A stretch of 43,722 bases of DNA from an uncultured Burkholderiales bacterium (lineage in GTDB: Bacteria; Pseudomonadota; Gammaproteobacteria; Burkholderiales; Eutrophovitaceae). The translations under genes and the position numbers were made by a program. The stretch lies in assembly GCA_951812315.1 (NCBI GenBank), contig CATOSA010000043.1, positions 1 through 43,722 of the forward strand, in the 5' to 3' direction. Below the pieces are notes generated by a model. It ran no database searches. It was not told the origin of the DNA and saw only the letters and a list, made by a program, of their open reading frames with translations. Positions 1 through 9,374 of the stretch are shown one piece after another (the first letter of the stretch is position 1; each line of letters begins with the position of its first letter).

Positions 1-353
1 ATCGCGTCACGCAGCCGGCCAGGCGGCAGTTCGCGGGCAAATTCGGGCGCACCCACGTCCGCCAGCCGCTGCAGTACGTCCCCGCTGCGCGCCGCCAGCT
101 CGAGTTCCCGTCTCCGTTTTCGACGCGTCTCGCTCATCACCCAACCTGCCCTGTAGACGCGCCAGTCAAACGTGTCGAAATAGCGAAGATCGTAGGTCGA
201 GCCCGCGTCTACGACGACTTTCCAGTCCTCTGCGACCGAATCCGACAACATGTCAAGCAGACCATCCGACTCGGGAAATTCAATCGCAGTTGCAGGGGCG
301 GACGAGCCGCGCACGGGTTTGCGCCCGTTTTTTTGGGTTGGTATTGAGTCCAT
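1..353 (-). CDS. CHAD/CYTH-type polyphosphate-associated protein, N-terminal part, cut by window start
   Basis: An open frame runs leftward off the window edge from an ATG at 353-351 and gives 117 residues without a stop. The segment 'YFDTFDWRVYRAG' followed by a basic stretch (SETRRKRRRELEL) is typical of the region preceding, or forming, CHAD-type proteins (conserved histidine alpha-helical domain, known to bind polyphosphate). The CHAD helices themselves would lie outside the window. The gene is divergent from ppk1 and ppx, which fits a polyphosphate role; that role is inference from family and context. The ribosome binding site is weak, so the start could differ. Confidence 0.6.
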   Translation of the reverse strand, partial: MDSIPTQKNGRKPVRGSSAPATAIEFPESDGLLDMLSDSVAEDWKVVVDAGSTYDLRYFDTFDWRVYRAGWVMSETRRKRRRELELAARSGDVLQRLADVGAPEFARELPPGRLRDA

Positions 354-726
354 GAAAGGCAACGCGGGCCTTTAAATCTGCCATCCGCTTTGTTCACCTC
401 CCGGCAAAACGGGCAACCGCAGGCAGAAACCCTTGTTTCCTGAGTTCTTGTAACCGAACGATGCCACACCCGTTTGTGCTTGTTAAGTTAGATGACAACA
501 TGGGCACGTCCGCCGTCGCTACCGACTACCAGGTGCTCGGTCGCGGTTTCGTCCGCTTGATTTCCTGGCCACGCCACGATCGACACCAACGCCTTCGTGC
601 CTGCCGATAACTCGGGGCAAAGTGCGCGCGGTACCGCGGAAATTCCAGAATTTGCCGCGCCGAGCCTGCCCGGATTGAAACAAATCCGTAACGAACGCGA
701 TTCGCAGCAGGTTTATACTTTGCTTT
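354..726. other. Divergent intergenic region between CHAD-type gene and ppk1
   Basis: This 373-base stretch separates two divergent genes and should hold both promoters. A TATACT hexamer at 714-719 lies only 7 bases before the ppk1 ATG, with no convincing -35 partner, so I do not call it a promoter. A 12-base palindrome (CGCGGTACCGCG) sits at 627-638. Reading frames here lack any recognisable protein. Confidence 0.5.
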
Positions 727-2893
727 ATGAACGATATCGTCAATCTTCATCCCGAGAAACCAGCTCTGGACAATCCTGACCTGTACATCAATCGCGAATT
801 GAGCTTGCTCGAGTTCAACCGCCGGGTGCTGGAGCAGGCGCGCGACCCTGGAACGCCACTTCTGGAACGGCTGCGTTTCCTGTGTATCGCCAATTCCAAC
901 CTGGACGAGTTTTTCGAGATTCGGGTTGCAGGACTGATGCAACAGATCGAATTCGGGGCAACGCAGGGCGGGCCGGACAAGATGTCGCCCGCTGACACGA
1001 TGCATCGCATCAGCGGGGTTGCCCACGAACTGGTCTCGGAACAGTACGAGATACTCAACAATGAAATGTTCCCCGCGCTGGAACGCGAAGGCATCGCATT
1101 CGCCCGGCGAAAAGAGTGGAGCCAGGCTGAATCAGAATGGGTGAAAAAATATTTCCAGGAGAACCTTCTTCCGATACTCAGCCCCCATTCGGCTGGATCC
1201 GGCGCACCCGTTTCCGAAAGTCATCAACAAGAGCCTTCATTTCATCGTCGTATTGGACGGTGAGGATGCGTTCACTCAGGCGGGCGGTATGGCAGTTGTG
1301 CATGCGCCGAGGGTTTTTCCCCGCCTGATCAGACTGCCCGAAGGCCTTGGCAACGTTCCTTACAACTTCATCTTCCTGTCATCGATCATTCACGATCAGA
1401 TGGGCAACCTGTTTCCCGGCATGGAAGTCAGCGCCTGCCATCAGTTTCGCGTCACGCGTAACAGCGATTTGTTCGTCGATGACGAAGAGGTAGACGATCT
1501 GGCCAGGGCGTTGGAAGGCGAGTTGTCGTCGCGCCGCTATGGTGCTGCTGTTCGTCTGGAAGTGGACGACACCTGTCCGGAAGACGTCGTCAGATATTTG
1601 CTCAGACGCTTTGAAATGGAGGAGGAGAACCTCTATCGCGTTAACGGACCGGTCAACTTGCATCGGCTGATGGCATTGCCGGACCTGGTCGATCGGCCGG
1701 AGCTCAAATATCCCGGGTTCGTGCCCCGTTTGCCAACACGTATTGCCCAGCACCCGGACATGTTTGCGGCAGTGAGTGCCGGTGACCTGCTGCTGCACCA
1801 CCCGTTTGAATCGTTTGCGCCAGTCGTCGACTTCGTCCGCCAGGCGGCAAGTGACCCCAATGTTCGTGCCATCAAACAAACGCTCTACCGGACCGGAAGT
1901 AAATCAGCACTGGTGGATTCGCTGGCATCCGCCGCGCGTGCCGGGAAAGAAGTCACCGTCGTGATCGAATTACGCGCGCGTTTCGATGAACAGGCGAATA
2001 TCGCGCTGGCTTCGCGATTGCAGGCTGCAGGCGCGCACGTGGTGTACGGCGTCGTCGGTTACAAGACGCACGCAAAAATGCTGCTCATCGTACGCCAGGA
2101 GGGGAAGCGTATCAGGCGCTATGTGCACCTTGGCACAGGTAACTATCACGCCAGCACGGCGCGCATCTATACTGATTACGGTTTCTTTGCCGCCGATCCC
2201 GACATCGGTCAGGACGTGCACACGATTTTCTTGCAACTGACGAGCCTTGGCAAAGTAACCCGGCTCAAACGCCTGTTGCAATCGCCATTCACGCTCTACA
2301 AAGCCTTACTCGAATTCGTAGACAACGAAGCCCGTAATGCCCGTGACGGAAAACCCGCTCGGATCATTGCCAAAATGAATGCCCTTGTCGAACCCGGCAT
2401 CATTCAGGCGCTGTACGCGGCGTCGCAGGCCGGCGTTGAAATCGACTTGATCGTGCGCGGCATGTGCAGTCTCAGGCCGGGAGTAGAAGGCGTATCCGAG
2501 CACATTCGCGTACGCTCGGTGGTCGGCCGGTTTCTGGAGCATTCCAGAGTATTTTATTTCGAGAACGGTGGCGATCCGCGGGTATTCTGTTCCAGCGCAG
2601 ACTGGATGGGCCGCAACCTGTTTCAGCGCGTGGAGACGTTTTTTCCGATAAGCGATCTGGCACTCGCCAGGCGAGTGATCGAGGAGGGCCTCAATCCTTA
2701 CCTGGCTGACAACACGCAGGCATGGGAGCTCCAGTCAGACGGCAGCTATCGCCGGGTCGAAGCCGGAGAGAATGCGCCGTATACAGCCCAGACAGAATTA
2801 ATTCGCGAGCTCGCGTCCGCCACGGTTGCCCGGGCATCGGGCAAAATTCCACGCCTTCACAAAAAACGCAAACAACGCAAAACAGGCAGGTAG
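727..2893 (+). pseudogene. ppk1: Polyphosphate kinase 1, single frameshift
   Basis: Ppk1 reversibly transfers the ATP gamma-phosphate to polyphosphate. The first frame (727-1263) starts MNDIVNLHP and has the family N-terminus (NRELSLLEFNRRVLEQA, SNLDEFFEIR). The second frame, continuing to 2893, resumes exactly where the first leaves the family pattern: reading from 1187 gives IRLDPAHPFPKVINKSL. A run of five C at 1182-1186 carries one base too many; with four C the product is about 721 residues, normal for the family. The autophosphorylated histidine motif (HLGTGNYH) and the second active-site histidine (EHSRVF) are present. ppx follows 134 bp downstream. Because the rest is intact and the break lies in a homopolymer, a consensus error is as likely as a true pseudogene. 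If translated as read, the first frame stops after 178 residues. Confidence 0.9.
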
Positions 2894-3027
2894 CAGGTTG
2901 CAGCGATTTTCGTGACCCGGTTACCGCCGGCACATTCGAGACGGGATTTTGCAACTGGCTTCAACCACGCGCTGCTGATAAGCTCAAATAACCTGTCCAA
3001 ACGGTAGCTTTCCGAATTTTCATTCGT

Positions 3028-4533
3028 ATGCCCACTGCCCAAACGACCATTCCGCAAGTCGTTGCTGCCGTTGATCTTGGTTCCAACAGTTTCCACATGA
3101 CGGTGGCGCGGGTGGCCGACGGCCAACTGCACGTGGTCGACCGTCTGAAGGAGATGGTGCGCATTGCCGCCGGGCTCGACGAAAACAACAATTTGCATCC
3201 TGAGACAATGCAAGCGGCAATCGATTGCTTGCGGCGATTCGGCGAGAGGCTGCGCGACGTACCGGCGGACGGCATACACGTGGTCGGCACCAATACGCTA
3301 CGGCGCGCGCGCAACTCGAACGAGTTTGTGCGCCAGGCGCGCGAAGCCCTTGGTCATGACATAGAAATAATCTCCGGAATAGAAGAAGCAAGACTTATTT
3401 ACCTTGGAATTTCGCACAACGTGCCGCTGGACAACAAACAACGTCTGGCCATTGACATTGGCGGCGGCAGCACCGAAGTGATCATCGGCAGGGGCTTTAC
3501 CCCTCTGTTCATGGAAAGCTTGTACGTTGGCTGCGTGGGAATGAGCCAGCAATTTTTTCCGGACGGACGCATCACTGAAGAGGCAATGCACGGTTGTGAA
3601 CTGGCGGCGATGCAGGAATTCGAGCCGCTGCAATACGTTTACCGCAAAGCCGGTTGGGATACTGCGGTTGGATCCTCCGGTACCGTGAGCAACGTTGCGG
3701 AAGTGCTGCTCAACGCCGATCCCGATTCCAAAGGCATTACCCTTGCCGGGCTACGCTGGCTGCGTGACGAAATCGTCGCGGCCAAGCATGTGGACAAACT
3801 CGATTTTGCCGGCCTGCAAACCGAACGTGCGCCTGTCTTTCCGGGAGGTGTCGCAATATTGCTGGCGGCGTTTGAGGTGTTGGACATCAAACGTCTCGAG
3901 CCAGCCGCAGGCGCGCTGCGCGAAGGCATACTTTACGACACGCTTGGACGCTTCGGTCCCGAAGACGTTCGCGAAGTGACCATCCGCGGACTGATCGACA
4001 AATACCGGATTGATCTTGATCAGGCAAAACGTGTCGAGAAGACCGCGCTCAACCTGCATGCGCAAGTCAGTGAGGCGTGGCGTCTCAAAAAGCAAAAACA
4101 CGTCAATCTGCTGCGCTGGTCGGCAAACCTGCACGAGCTTGGTCTCACCATCGGACACGCGCAATACCACAAGCATGGCGCATATCTGATTCAGCACGCC
4201 GATCTGCCCGGATTTTCCCTGGATGACCAACTTGTACTCGCGGCACTGGTACGCGCGCACCGGCGCAAATTTTCTTTGGCTGAGTTTGACGAACTGTCTA
4301 TGAAACAATCGCGCGCGATCCGGCTGGCGTCCTTGCTGCGTATATCCGTGGTGCTACACCGCGCCCGCAGTGAAGACGGAATCGGACAGGCTGTCGCGAC
4401 GGCCAAGGACGACAGCTTGACGCTGACGTTTCCCGGCAACTGGCTTGAATCACATCCGCTCAGCCGGACCGATCTCGAGCAGGAACGTAACTACCTGAAA
4501 ACAGCCGGCATCAAGTTGCGGCTTGTGGATTAG
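3028..4533 (+). CDS. ppx: Exopolyphosphatase (Ppx/GppA family)
   Basis: The 501-residue protein belongs to the ASKHA-fold Ppx/GppA phosphatases, which release phosphate from polyphosphate ends or hydrolyse pppGpp. Visible motifs are the first phosphate loop (VDLGSNSFHM, residues 15-24), GTNTLR (87-92), the ISGIEEARLIYLG segment with the catalytic-type glutamate, and the second phosphate loop (DIGGGSTE, 143-150). The long C-terminal half with an HD-like helical region (NLLRWSANLHELG) matches the 500-residue Ppx form rather than short archaeal or actinobacterial forms. It lies 134 bp after ppk1 in the same direction, the common arrangement for polyphosphate metabolism. GppA activity cannot be excluded from sequence alone, but linkage to ppk1 favours Ppx. 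Confidence 0.93.
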   Translation: MPTAQTTIPQVVAAVDLGSNSFHMTVARVADGQLHVVDRLKEMVRIAAGLDENNNLHPETMQAAIDCLRRFGERLRDVPADGIHVVGTNTLRRARNSNEFVRQAREALGHDIEIISGIEEARLIYLGISHNVPLDNKQRLAIDIGGGSTEVIIGRGFTPLFMESLYVGCVGMSQQFFPDGRITEEAMHGCELAAMQEFEPLQYVYRKAGWDTAVGSSGTVSNVAEVLLNADPDSKGITLAGLRWLRDEIVAAKHVDKLDFAGLQTERAPVFPGGVAILLAAFEVLDIKRLEPAAGALREGILYDTLGRFGPEDVREVTIRGLIDKYRIDLDQAKRVEKTALNLHAQVSEAWRLKKQKHVNLLRWSANLHELGLTIGHAQYHKHGAYLIQHADLPGFSLDDQLVLAALVRAHRRKFSLAEFDELSMKQSRAIRLASLLRISVVLHRARSEDGIGQAVATAKDDSLTLTFPGNWLESHPLSRTDLEQERNYLKTAGIKLRLVD

Positions 4534-4593
4534 AACGGTCGGCAGAACAATAAATAGTCTGGCATCTAGTGGCTGCGGAGTTCCAGCACGCTT

Positions 4594-5175
4594 CTAGAAA
4601 TGAACGATAAGGCTTATCGTTCCCATATCGACGTCACCTGAGCCTATGCCCACTGCGTCGTTGAAGTGTTCCCATTCAGCGCGCAGGCTGACGCGCTTCC
4701 AGCCACTCCAGCGTATTCCTGCCCCCAAAGCCCCTTCAACACCATCGTCCCCGGACGGTAACGCGCGAAAAACGCCGGATCGTTCGTATGTCGTATTGAA
4801 GTAGGAAAGCCCGCCTTTCGCAAAAAGACCAAGATGGTTGCTAAGCGGAACGTCCACCACTACGTAACCTACAAACATGCGCGGGTTGACAGTCATCGTC
4901 CCCGCCGGCGAAGACGCAACTACTTCTGCTTCCCCCGCATCGACGTAGGAAAGTTCAAGCGCCCACAATTTCGAAAGCTTGCGCCCGAGCGTTGCCTTCC
5001 AGGCGACGGCCTCTTCGTCGCACGACGTAAGCGTGGCCATTGTCCCTGCGCCGGAACATACGTTACCTAACTTGCTCTGCCCACCACCGATTCCTACATA
5101 CCACTTGTTTTCGTCTGCAGCCGACCCTGTTGACGCAAAAAGTAACAGTGCAAGACTTGTGAGCAATACCTTCAT
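4594..5175 (-). CDS. Outer-membrane beta-barrel protein (OmpA/OmpW-like fold)
   Basis: The start at 5175 is chosen because AAAGGAG lies 7 bases upstream and a clean signal peptide follows (MKVLLTSLALLLFASTGSAA, cut before DENKWYVG). The 193-residue precursor has alternating amphipathic strands (WYVGIGGGQSK, WALELSYVDAG, LGLFAKGGLSYF, RVSLRAEWEHF) and ends in phenylalanine (SLIVHF), the signature recognised by the BAM complex. It resembles small eight-stranded porin-like domains. No ligand or function can be assigned. It is convergent with ppx. Confidence 0.8.
   Translation of the reverse strand: MKVLLTSLALLLFASTGSAADENKWYVGIGGGQSKLGNVCSGAGTMATLTSCDEEAVAWKATLGRKLSKLWALELSYVDAGEAEVVASSPAGTMTVNPRMFVGYVVVDVPLSNHLGLFAKGGLSYFNTTYERSGVFRALPSGDDGVEGALGAGIRWSGWKRVSLRAEWEHFNDAVGIGSGDVDMGTISLIVHF
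4602..4622. repeat. Perfect 10-bp inverted repeat at the convergent ppx/OMP 3' ends
   Basis: GAACGATAAG and CTTATCGTTC are separated by one base. The repeat lies inside the last codons of the leftward barrel gene and 68 bases after the ppx stop. It could fold as a hairpin in either transcript and serve as a bidirectional terminator, but neither side has a clear T run, so this is only a possibility. Confidence 0.4.
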
Positions 5176-5614
5176 GAACGTTCTCCTTTCGATTTCGCCG
5201 CCGCAGCGACCAAGCGCAAATGTGACCATGGTCAGCCGCCGGCCGCACTCGGCTACCTTGACTGGCGCGGTCGGCATTGCACCGCTGAGCCGTTCTGCGA
5301 CTTCAAAAAACAAGTAAATCATTGCAAGGCAATGCCACGATCACACTGCAGATCGTGTTGGCGAAGTCACTTTGCAGTAGCCATCCCCCGTCAATGTGCC
5401 TAAAGTGAGCAAGTATTACGCCTGCCGGAATCGTAAGCGGGGATGATGCCGTTGAAGAGTGGCCTGGGGAGGTATATCCAGAGTGAGCGCATCGAGGCGA
5501 GTGCCGCAAGGTATTGGGGTATTGGGGTACTGCGATGATCGCAATACGTTCGCCGCGATTCAGGCGGCGTTCGCCCGTAGCTACGGTGCCATTCGAGCAG
5601 ACTTCCCCAATCTG
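5176..5614. other. Non-coding stretch upstream of the barrel gene
   Basis: No supported gene lies in these 439 bases, which must hold the promoter of the leftward barrel gene. An 8-bp unit (GTATTGGG) is repeated in tandem at 5511-5526. Reading frames in both directions lack family resemblance or good ribosome binding sites. Confidence 0.5.
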
Positions 5615-7066
5615 CTAGTCGTAATCAGGCGGTGCTACGAATCCACCAATCTCCCGGGTAATTAGGCCAGCAAACGCAATTGTGCGGTAGTCGCGGTATG
5701 GCGCGCTGACCGCCTGCACACCAATTGGCAATCCCTGCCGGTTTGGCCCGGTCGGGAACACAGTGCTTGGCAAATAAGAATTCACAATCATTCCCGCCCA
5801 GAACAGTTGTTTGAAATACGGCTGTTCCTGGTTATCTACCTTGATGGTGCGTTGTCCGAACGGACGGTGATCGTGAGGGAACGCCGCGGTGGCCATTTGT
5901 GGACATAGGAGTACATCCCAATCGTCGAAGAATGCGCGCCATGCGCGCCGCAATTTCTCTCGTTGCGTGTTCGCCCGGATCCAGTCTCGATGCGGCAGCA
6001 CCGTCGCCCGGGCATTCACCGCTTCGCTCGACGTGTCGCCCGGCTCAAGATTATCGACGACAGCCTGCGCCTTCGCGACTTTTTCGTCGGACAACGCGCC
6101 GGTCATGACAGACGTTAGCAAGGTCTGGTAATTTTGATGGGTCCGGTTTACATCGAATTCGGGGCGCGCGGTGTCAGACACCTTGGCCCCTAGCTTTGCC
6201 AGCGTTTCACCCACCATAACGACGCGATCGGCAACCTCCGTGCTCACCGGCGCAATGTCGTCGGTCGGCCAAACAGCCACGCGCAGATCTTTGAGACTGT
6301 TGAAGTCAGATGGCGGGAGATTCAACTGCCAGGCCAGGGCCTCACGTTCAGTGGGACCCGCCATGGTATCCAGCGCAACCTTCAAATCATTTGCACTACG
6401 CGCCAGTGGTCCGCACACGGCCAGGTCTGCCTCGGGAATGCCTGCCACGAGTTCATGGCCTTGCATCGGAATAATGCCGTAAGTCGGTTTGTGGCCGTAA
6501 ACGCCGCAGAAATGCGCCGGGTTACGGATGGATCCGCCGATGTCGGAACCCGCATCCAGTGCACTGAATCCCGCAGCGAGCGCGGCAGCACTCCCACCGG
6601 AAGACCCCCCCGGCGTTCGCGACCTGTCCCACGGATTACCGGTGGTGCCGTAGATCGGGTTGAAACTCTGAAAGTCGGCCAGTTCCGTCGGCACGTTGGT
6701 CTTGCCGAGAAAATGTGCGCCTGCATGGCGAAACCGCTTGACCGCAAGCCCATCGGCGTCAGAAATATTGTCACGAAAATCCTCGATGCCCCAGGTCGAC
6801 GGCGTGCCTGCGAGCACGTAGGACTCCTTGATCGTCATCGGCACGCCATGCAAGGGGCCCAAATCCCCGCCATCGCTCAAAACACGATCCGCCTGCTCTG
6901 CCCTGGCGAGCGCATTTTCAAAGGTGCGTATGATGACTGCGTTTATATCAGCGTCATATTTCTCAATTCGATCGATATACAATTGGGTGAGTTCAACCGA
7001 ACTAATCTCCCGAGCCTTGATTTTCGCGGCCAGCTCCAGGGCAGAAAGATAAGCAAGTGAGGACAT
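5615..7066 (-). CDS. Amidase-signature family amidase
   Basis: The 483-residue protein is an amidase-signature hydrolase (amides or related C-N bonds). The Ser-cisSer-Lys triad is visible: Lys80 in PMTIKES, the cis-serine around 155 in the glycine/serine loop TPGGSSGGSAAA, and the nucleophile Ser179 in GSDIGGSIR. Length and the N-terminal helices (LSALELAAKIKAREISSVEL) are typical. AAGGAG lies upstream of the ATG. It is not next to gatB or gatC, and has the C-terminal layout of stand-alone amidases (FPTGPNRQGLPIGVQAV), so a GatA role is unlikely. Substrate unknown. Confidence 0.9.
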   Translation of the reverse strand: MSSLAYLSALELAAKIKAREISSVELTQLYIDRIEKYDADINAVIIRTFENALARAEQADRVLSDGGDLGPLHGVPMTIKESYVLAGTPSTWGIEDFRDNISDADGLAVKRFRHAGAHFLGKTNVPTELADFQSFNPIYGTTGNPWDRSRTPGGSSGGSAAALAAGFSALDAGSDIGGSIRNPAHFCGVYGHKPTYGIIPMQGHELVAGIPEADLAVCGPLARSANDLKVALDTMAGPTEREALAWQLNLPPSDFNSLKDLRVAVWPTDDIAPVSTEVADRVVMVGETLAKLGAKVSDTARPEFDVNRTHQNYQTLLTSVMTGALSDEKVAKAQAVVDNLEPGDTSSEAVNARATVLPHRDWIRANTQREKLRRAWRAFFDDWDVLLCPQMATAAFPHDHRPFGQRTIKVDNQEQPYFKQLFWAGMIVNSYLPSTVFPTGPNRQGLPIGVQAVSAPYRDYRTIAFAGLITREIGGFVAPPDYD

Positions 7067-7380
7067 GACCGCTCCTTGATTGTGAGGTTGGATCGAGAAA
7101 CTGCCGGGACCACGCTAGTCAGGTCGCTTCGGCCTGCAGCGCAGCGCGAACAGATGACCAGTTAAAACTTCGATTCAATGGCCCGGAAGTAATTCATGTG
7201 TGCCAGAAATTCGAATGCCGCTGCTTGTTGATTGGCAAACTGTCGCCAGCCCGGTAAAGATCAATCGTGCACCATCCCTGCGCAGCTCGCCGTGGTCAAC
7301 ATTCCGAACAGGCATTCGCGGCTGACTGGGCAAGAGGGCACGATACAAGATCTGACCCTGAGACTATTCTGTCTTTCGAC
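7067..7380. other. Intergenic stretch, possible short gene remnant
   Basis: No complete gene is visible in these 314 bases. On the minus strand, a frame ending at a TAA at 7164-7162 reads protein-like for about 28 residues (RQFANQQAAAFEFLAHMNYF and onward) but is closed upstream by a stop and has no start. It may be the 3' end of a decayed gene; I cannot name it. Confidence 0.3.
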
Positions 7381-8592
7381 TCAAATACTCAAGTCGAGCA
7401 GGTTATAGTCCTTGAGCTCGGCTCTAGCTTCATCATTCCAGCTGAAACGTTCACTGGACTCGACATGGGGCTTGTAGATGAAAGGCGTTTCGCCAGGAAA
7501 GCGTTTACGCCTTGCATCAATGCCGTAACCAATCAAGCGCGATCGCTTGCCTATACGTTCTGCGTCGTAAACCGCTGGTGCGTTGTGGACGCCGCCTCCA
7601 TGTACGCCAAGCACTGATGCGCGGCGATGAAATCCGAAATTGATGGTGACGCGCCAGTCCGGGCTCGTATTCGCAAACGACCCGTGCACAAGCTGCCGGT
7701 TGCAGATCGCGACATCGCCGGGATTACACAGCAATGGAACTGCATCGGGAAGCCGGTCCGATCCGGCTTCGGTCGCCATCGCCTTGATGTCAATTTTGCC
7801 GCGCTTGTGGCTTCCCGGAACAACCCAAACGCCGTTGGCGGCCGTACAGCCGTAGAGTTGCGCCATGAAGTTGAACCCGTGGCAGGTTTCGTCCCAGTAA
7901 TCCGTATCCCAGTGTGTGACCCCGTCCTGATGCCAGGCGACCGAGGCACCCTCGCCCGGCTTCTTGATAAAAATCGCTTCGTTAAACGGCACGAAGTCCT
8001 CGCCATTGATCTGAGACGCCACCCGTAACAGGTCGGGATGGCCATAAACACGCAGACACCCGTCAGAATGTTGAAGTGTGCCAAGTATCAGGTAGACAAT
8101 TTCTTCCGGTGCATCCTTTGCCGCTTGCGGCTCTGACATTTTCACCGGATGGCGGCCGTTGGCCAGTTCGGTACCGCCGAACGGGTCACTCAGCGGTTTT
8201 GCCCAGAACAGCGCAGGCGCTTCGCAATCCGCTCCCAGTGCCGGGCGTCCTTTTGCGTCGACCGGTGAGTCACGCTGCGACGGAAAGCGGGCCATGATGT
8301 CGGTCAAGTCCGACTCCAGATCCGCCAGTTCTTCTTCTCCAATGACGTTCTCGAAAATGTAGAAGCCGTAGCGCAAATACGCATCGAGTATGTCCGGCGC
8401 GAGTTCACCGTTCTCCGTAAACCGGATCGGTCCGCGATTCGGCAGGGAACGCGCACGTCGTTCACCGTCGCGCATGTATTCCCGCAGCTTGAGATCCGCA
8501 GTTGCAGGTTCTGCAACACTCGCATCAGCCGATGCGGGTATGTCACGCACTTCTTCTCCTGACCGAACCCGTGTGCCTTGAACGACGCCCAT
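7381..8592 (-). CDS. Phytanoyl-CoA dioxygenase (PhyH) family oxygenase
   Basis: The 403-residue protein has the Fe(II)/2-oxoglutarate dioxygenase fold of the PhyH family. The iron triad is visible: His221 and Asp223 in AWHQDG and the distal His303 in QLVHGSFANTS, followed by Arg314 (DWRVT), the usual 2-oxoglutarate carboxylate ligand. A purine-rich GAGGGGG lies before the ATG. Length is at the long end for the family because of a roughly 50-residue polar N-terminal extension. Many members hydroxylate small secondary metabolites or lipids; the substrate here is unknown. VOC and methyltransferase genes upstream in the same direction might belong to one pathway, but gaps of more than 100 bp argue against a tight operon. 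Confidence 0.88.
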   Translation of the reverse strand: MGVVQGTRVRSGEEVRDIPASADASVAEPATADLKLREYMRDGERRARSLPNRGPIRFTENGELAPDILDAYLRYGFYIFENVIGEEELADLESDLTDIMARFPSQRDSPVDAKGRPALGADCEAPALFWAKPLSDPFGGTELANGRHPVKMSEPQAAKDAPEEIVYLILGTLQHSDGCLRVYGHPDLLRVASQINGEDFVPFNEAIFIKKPGEGASVAWHQDGVTHWDTDYWDETCHGFNFMAQLYGCTAANGVWVVPGSHKRGKIDIKAMATEAGSDRLPDAVPLLCNPGDVAICNRQLVHGSFANTSPDWRVTINFGFHRRASVLGVHGGGVHNAPAVYDAERIGKRSRLIGYGIDARRKRFPGETPFIYKPHVESSERFSWNDEARAELKDYNLLDLSI

Positions 8593-8728
8593 ATCTACCC
8601 CCTCACCTCCCGAACAATGCCAGTTTACCTATTTGGCCGGATGTGCACCAAGCGATACCGTCTTTCCGCCGGGTGATCATTCAACCACTCTGTCGATGCG
8701 CCAGCGCAGGAAACACCGGCAAACGTAA

Positions 8729-9130
8729 TCAGCCCTGCGGATTCAAGGTTCCGCTACCGTAAGGCCGCGTCAGAACTTCTAGTAAGTGCCCATCCGGATC
8801 CTCAAAATAGACGCCGCGTCCACCGTCGTTGGTGTTGATTTCACCAGGGCGCCGCTTGCGAGGGTCGGCCCAGTGATCGAGGCCGCCATCGCGAATACGA
8901 TTGATGACAGCATCAAAGTCGCTCTCGTCGATCAGAAACGCGTAGTGCTGCGACGTGATTGGCGTGTCGCCTGCATCCAGAAAGTCCAGCGAAACGCCGT
9001 TTTCGAGTTCGACCACCAGAAACGACCCAAAGCGACTTGCTGCCGGCAAGCCCAGAATGCCCGCCAGGAAGTTTGCGGACATCTCCTTGTCACTGGCGTG
9101 GACGAGAGTGTGATTGAATCGAATGCTCAT
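8729..9130 (-). CDS. VOC-fold (glyoxalase/dioxygenase superfamily) protein
   Basis: The 133-residue protein has one VOC module pair: an N-terminal strand with a metal-ligand type histidine (FNHTLVHASDKEMSANF), a central HYAFLI strand, and the C-terminal GRGVYFEDPDGHLLEVLT signature with the typical DPDGH and closing glutamate. These are the positions that usually bind a divalent metal in glyoxalase I and related enzymes. GGAG lies upstream of the ATG. A small single-domain member like this could be a lyase, isomerase or resistance protein; no substrate can be assigned. Confidence 0.85.
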   Translation of the reverse strand: MSIRFNHTLVHASDKEMSANFLAGILGLPAASRFGSFLVVELENGVSLDFLDAGDTPITSQHYAFLIDESDFDAVINRIRDGGLDHWADPRKRRPGEINTNDGGRGVYFEDPDGHLLEVLTRPYGSGTLNPQG

Positions 9131-9374
9131 CTGATTTCTCCCGGAATGTCAAAGGCTTGAACCTGAACGCCGATACGCCGCATTGATCGCGTGCCGGTTT
9201 CGAAGCAGCAATTTCAGAATCGCGAATATTGCTGCCCTTCTTTTCTGGCATCTATCGGCAACTGATTCGACCAAACACAACGGAGTGAATTCCCCTGCCG
9301 GTTCGGGAATGCAGGCTCCCTGCCTTACGGATTGTACAAACAGGCGCCTCTCTCAACGCTAGCAATCGGCCCGG

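Noticed and set aside
714..719. TATACT as the ppk1 -10 element
   Set aside because: It would put transcription start at the ATG and has no -35 hexamer at suitable spacing.
1182..1186. Programmed frameshift in ppk1
   Set aside because: No known slippery heptamer or downstream stimulator is evident, and the family does not use recoding; an extra C in a homopolymer is simpler.
5459..5665. Rightward 68-codon frame overlapping the amidase 3' end
   Set aside because: Overlaps a well-supported gene on the other strand and shows no family features.
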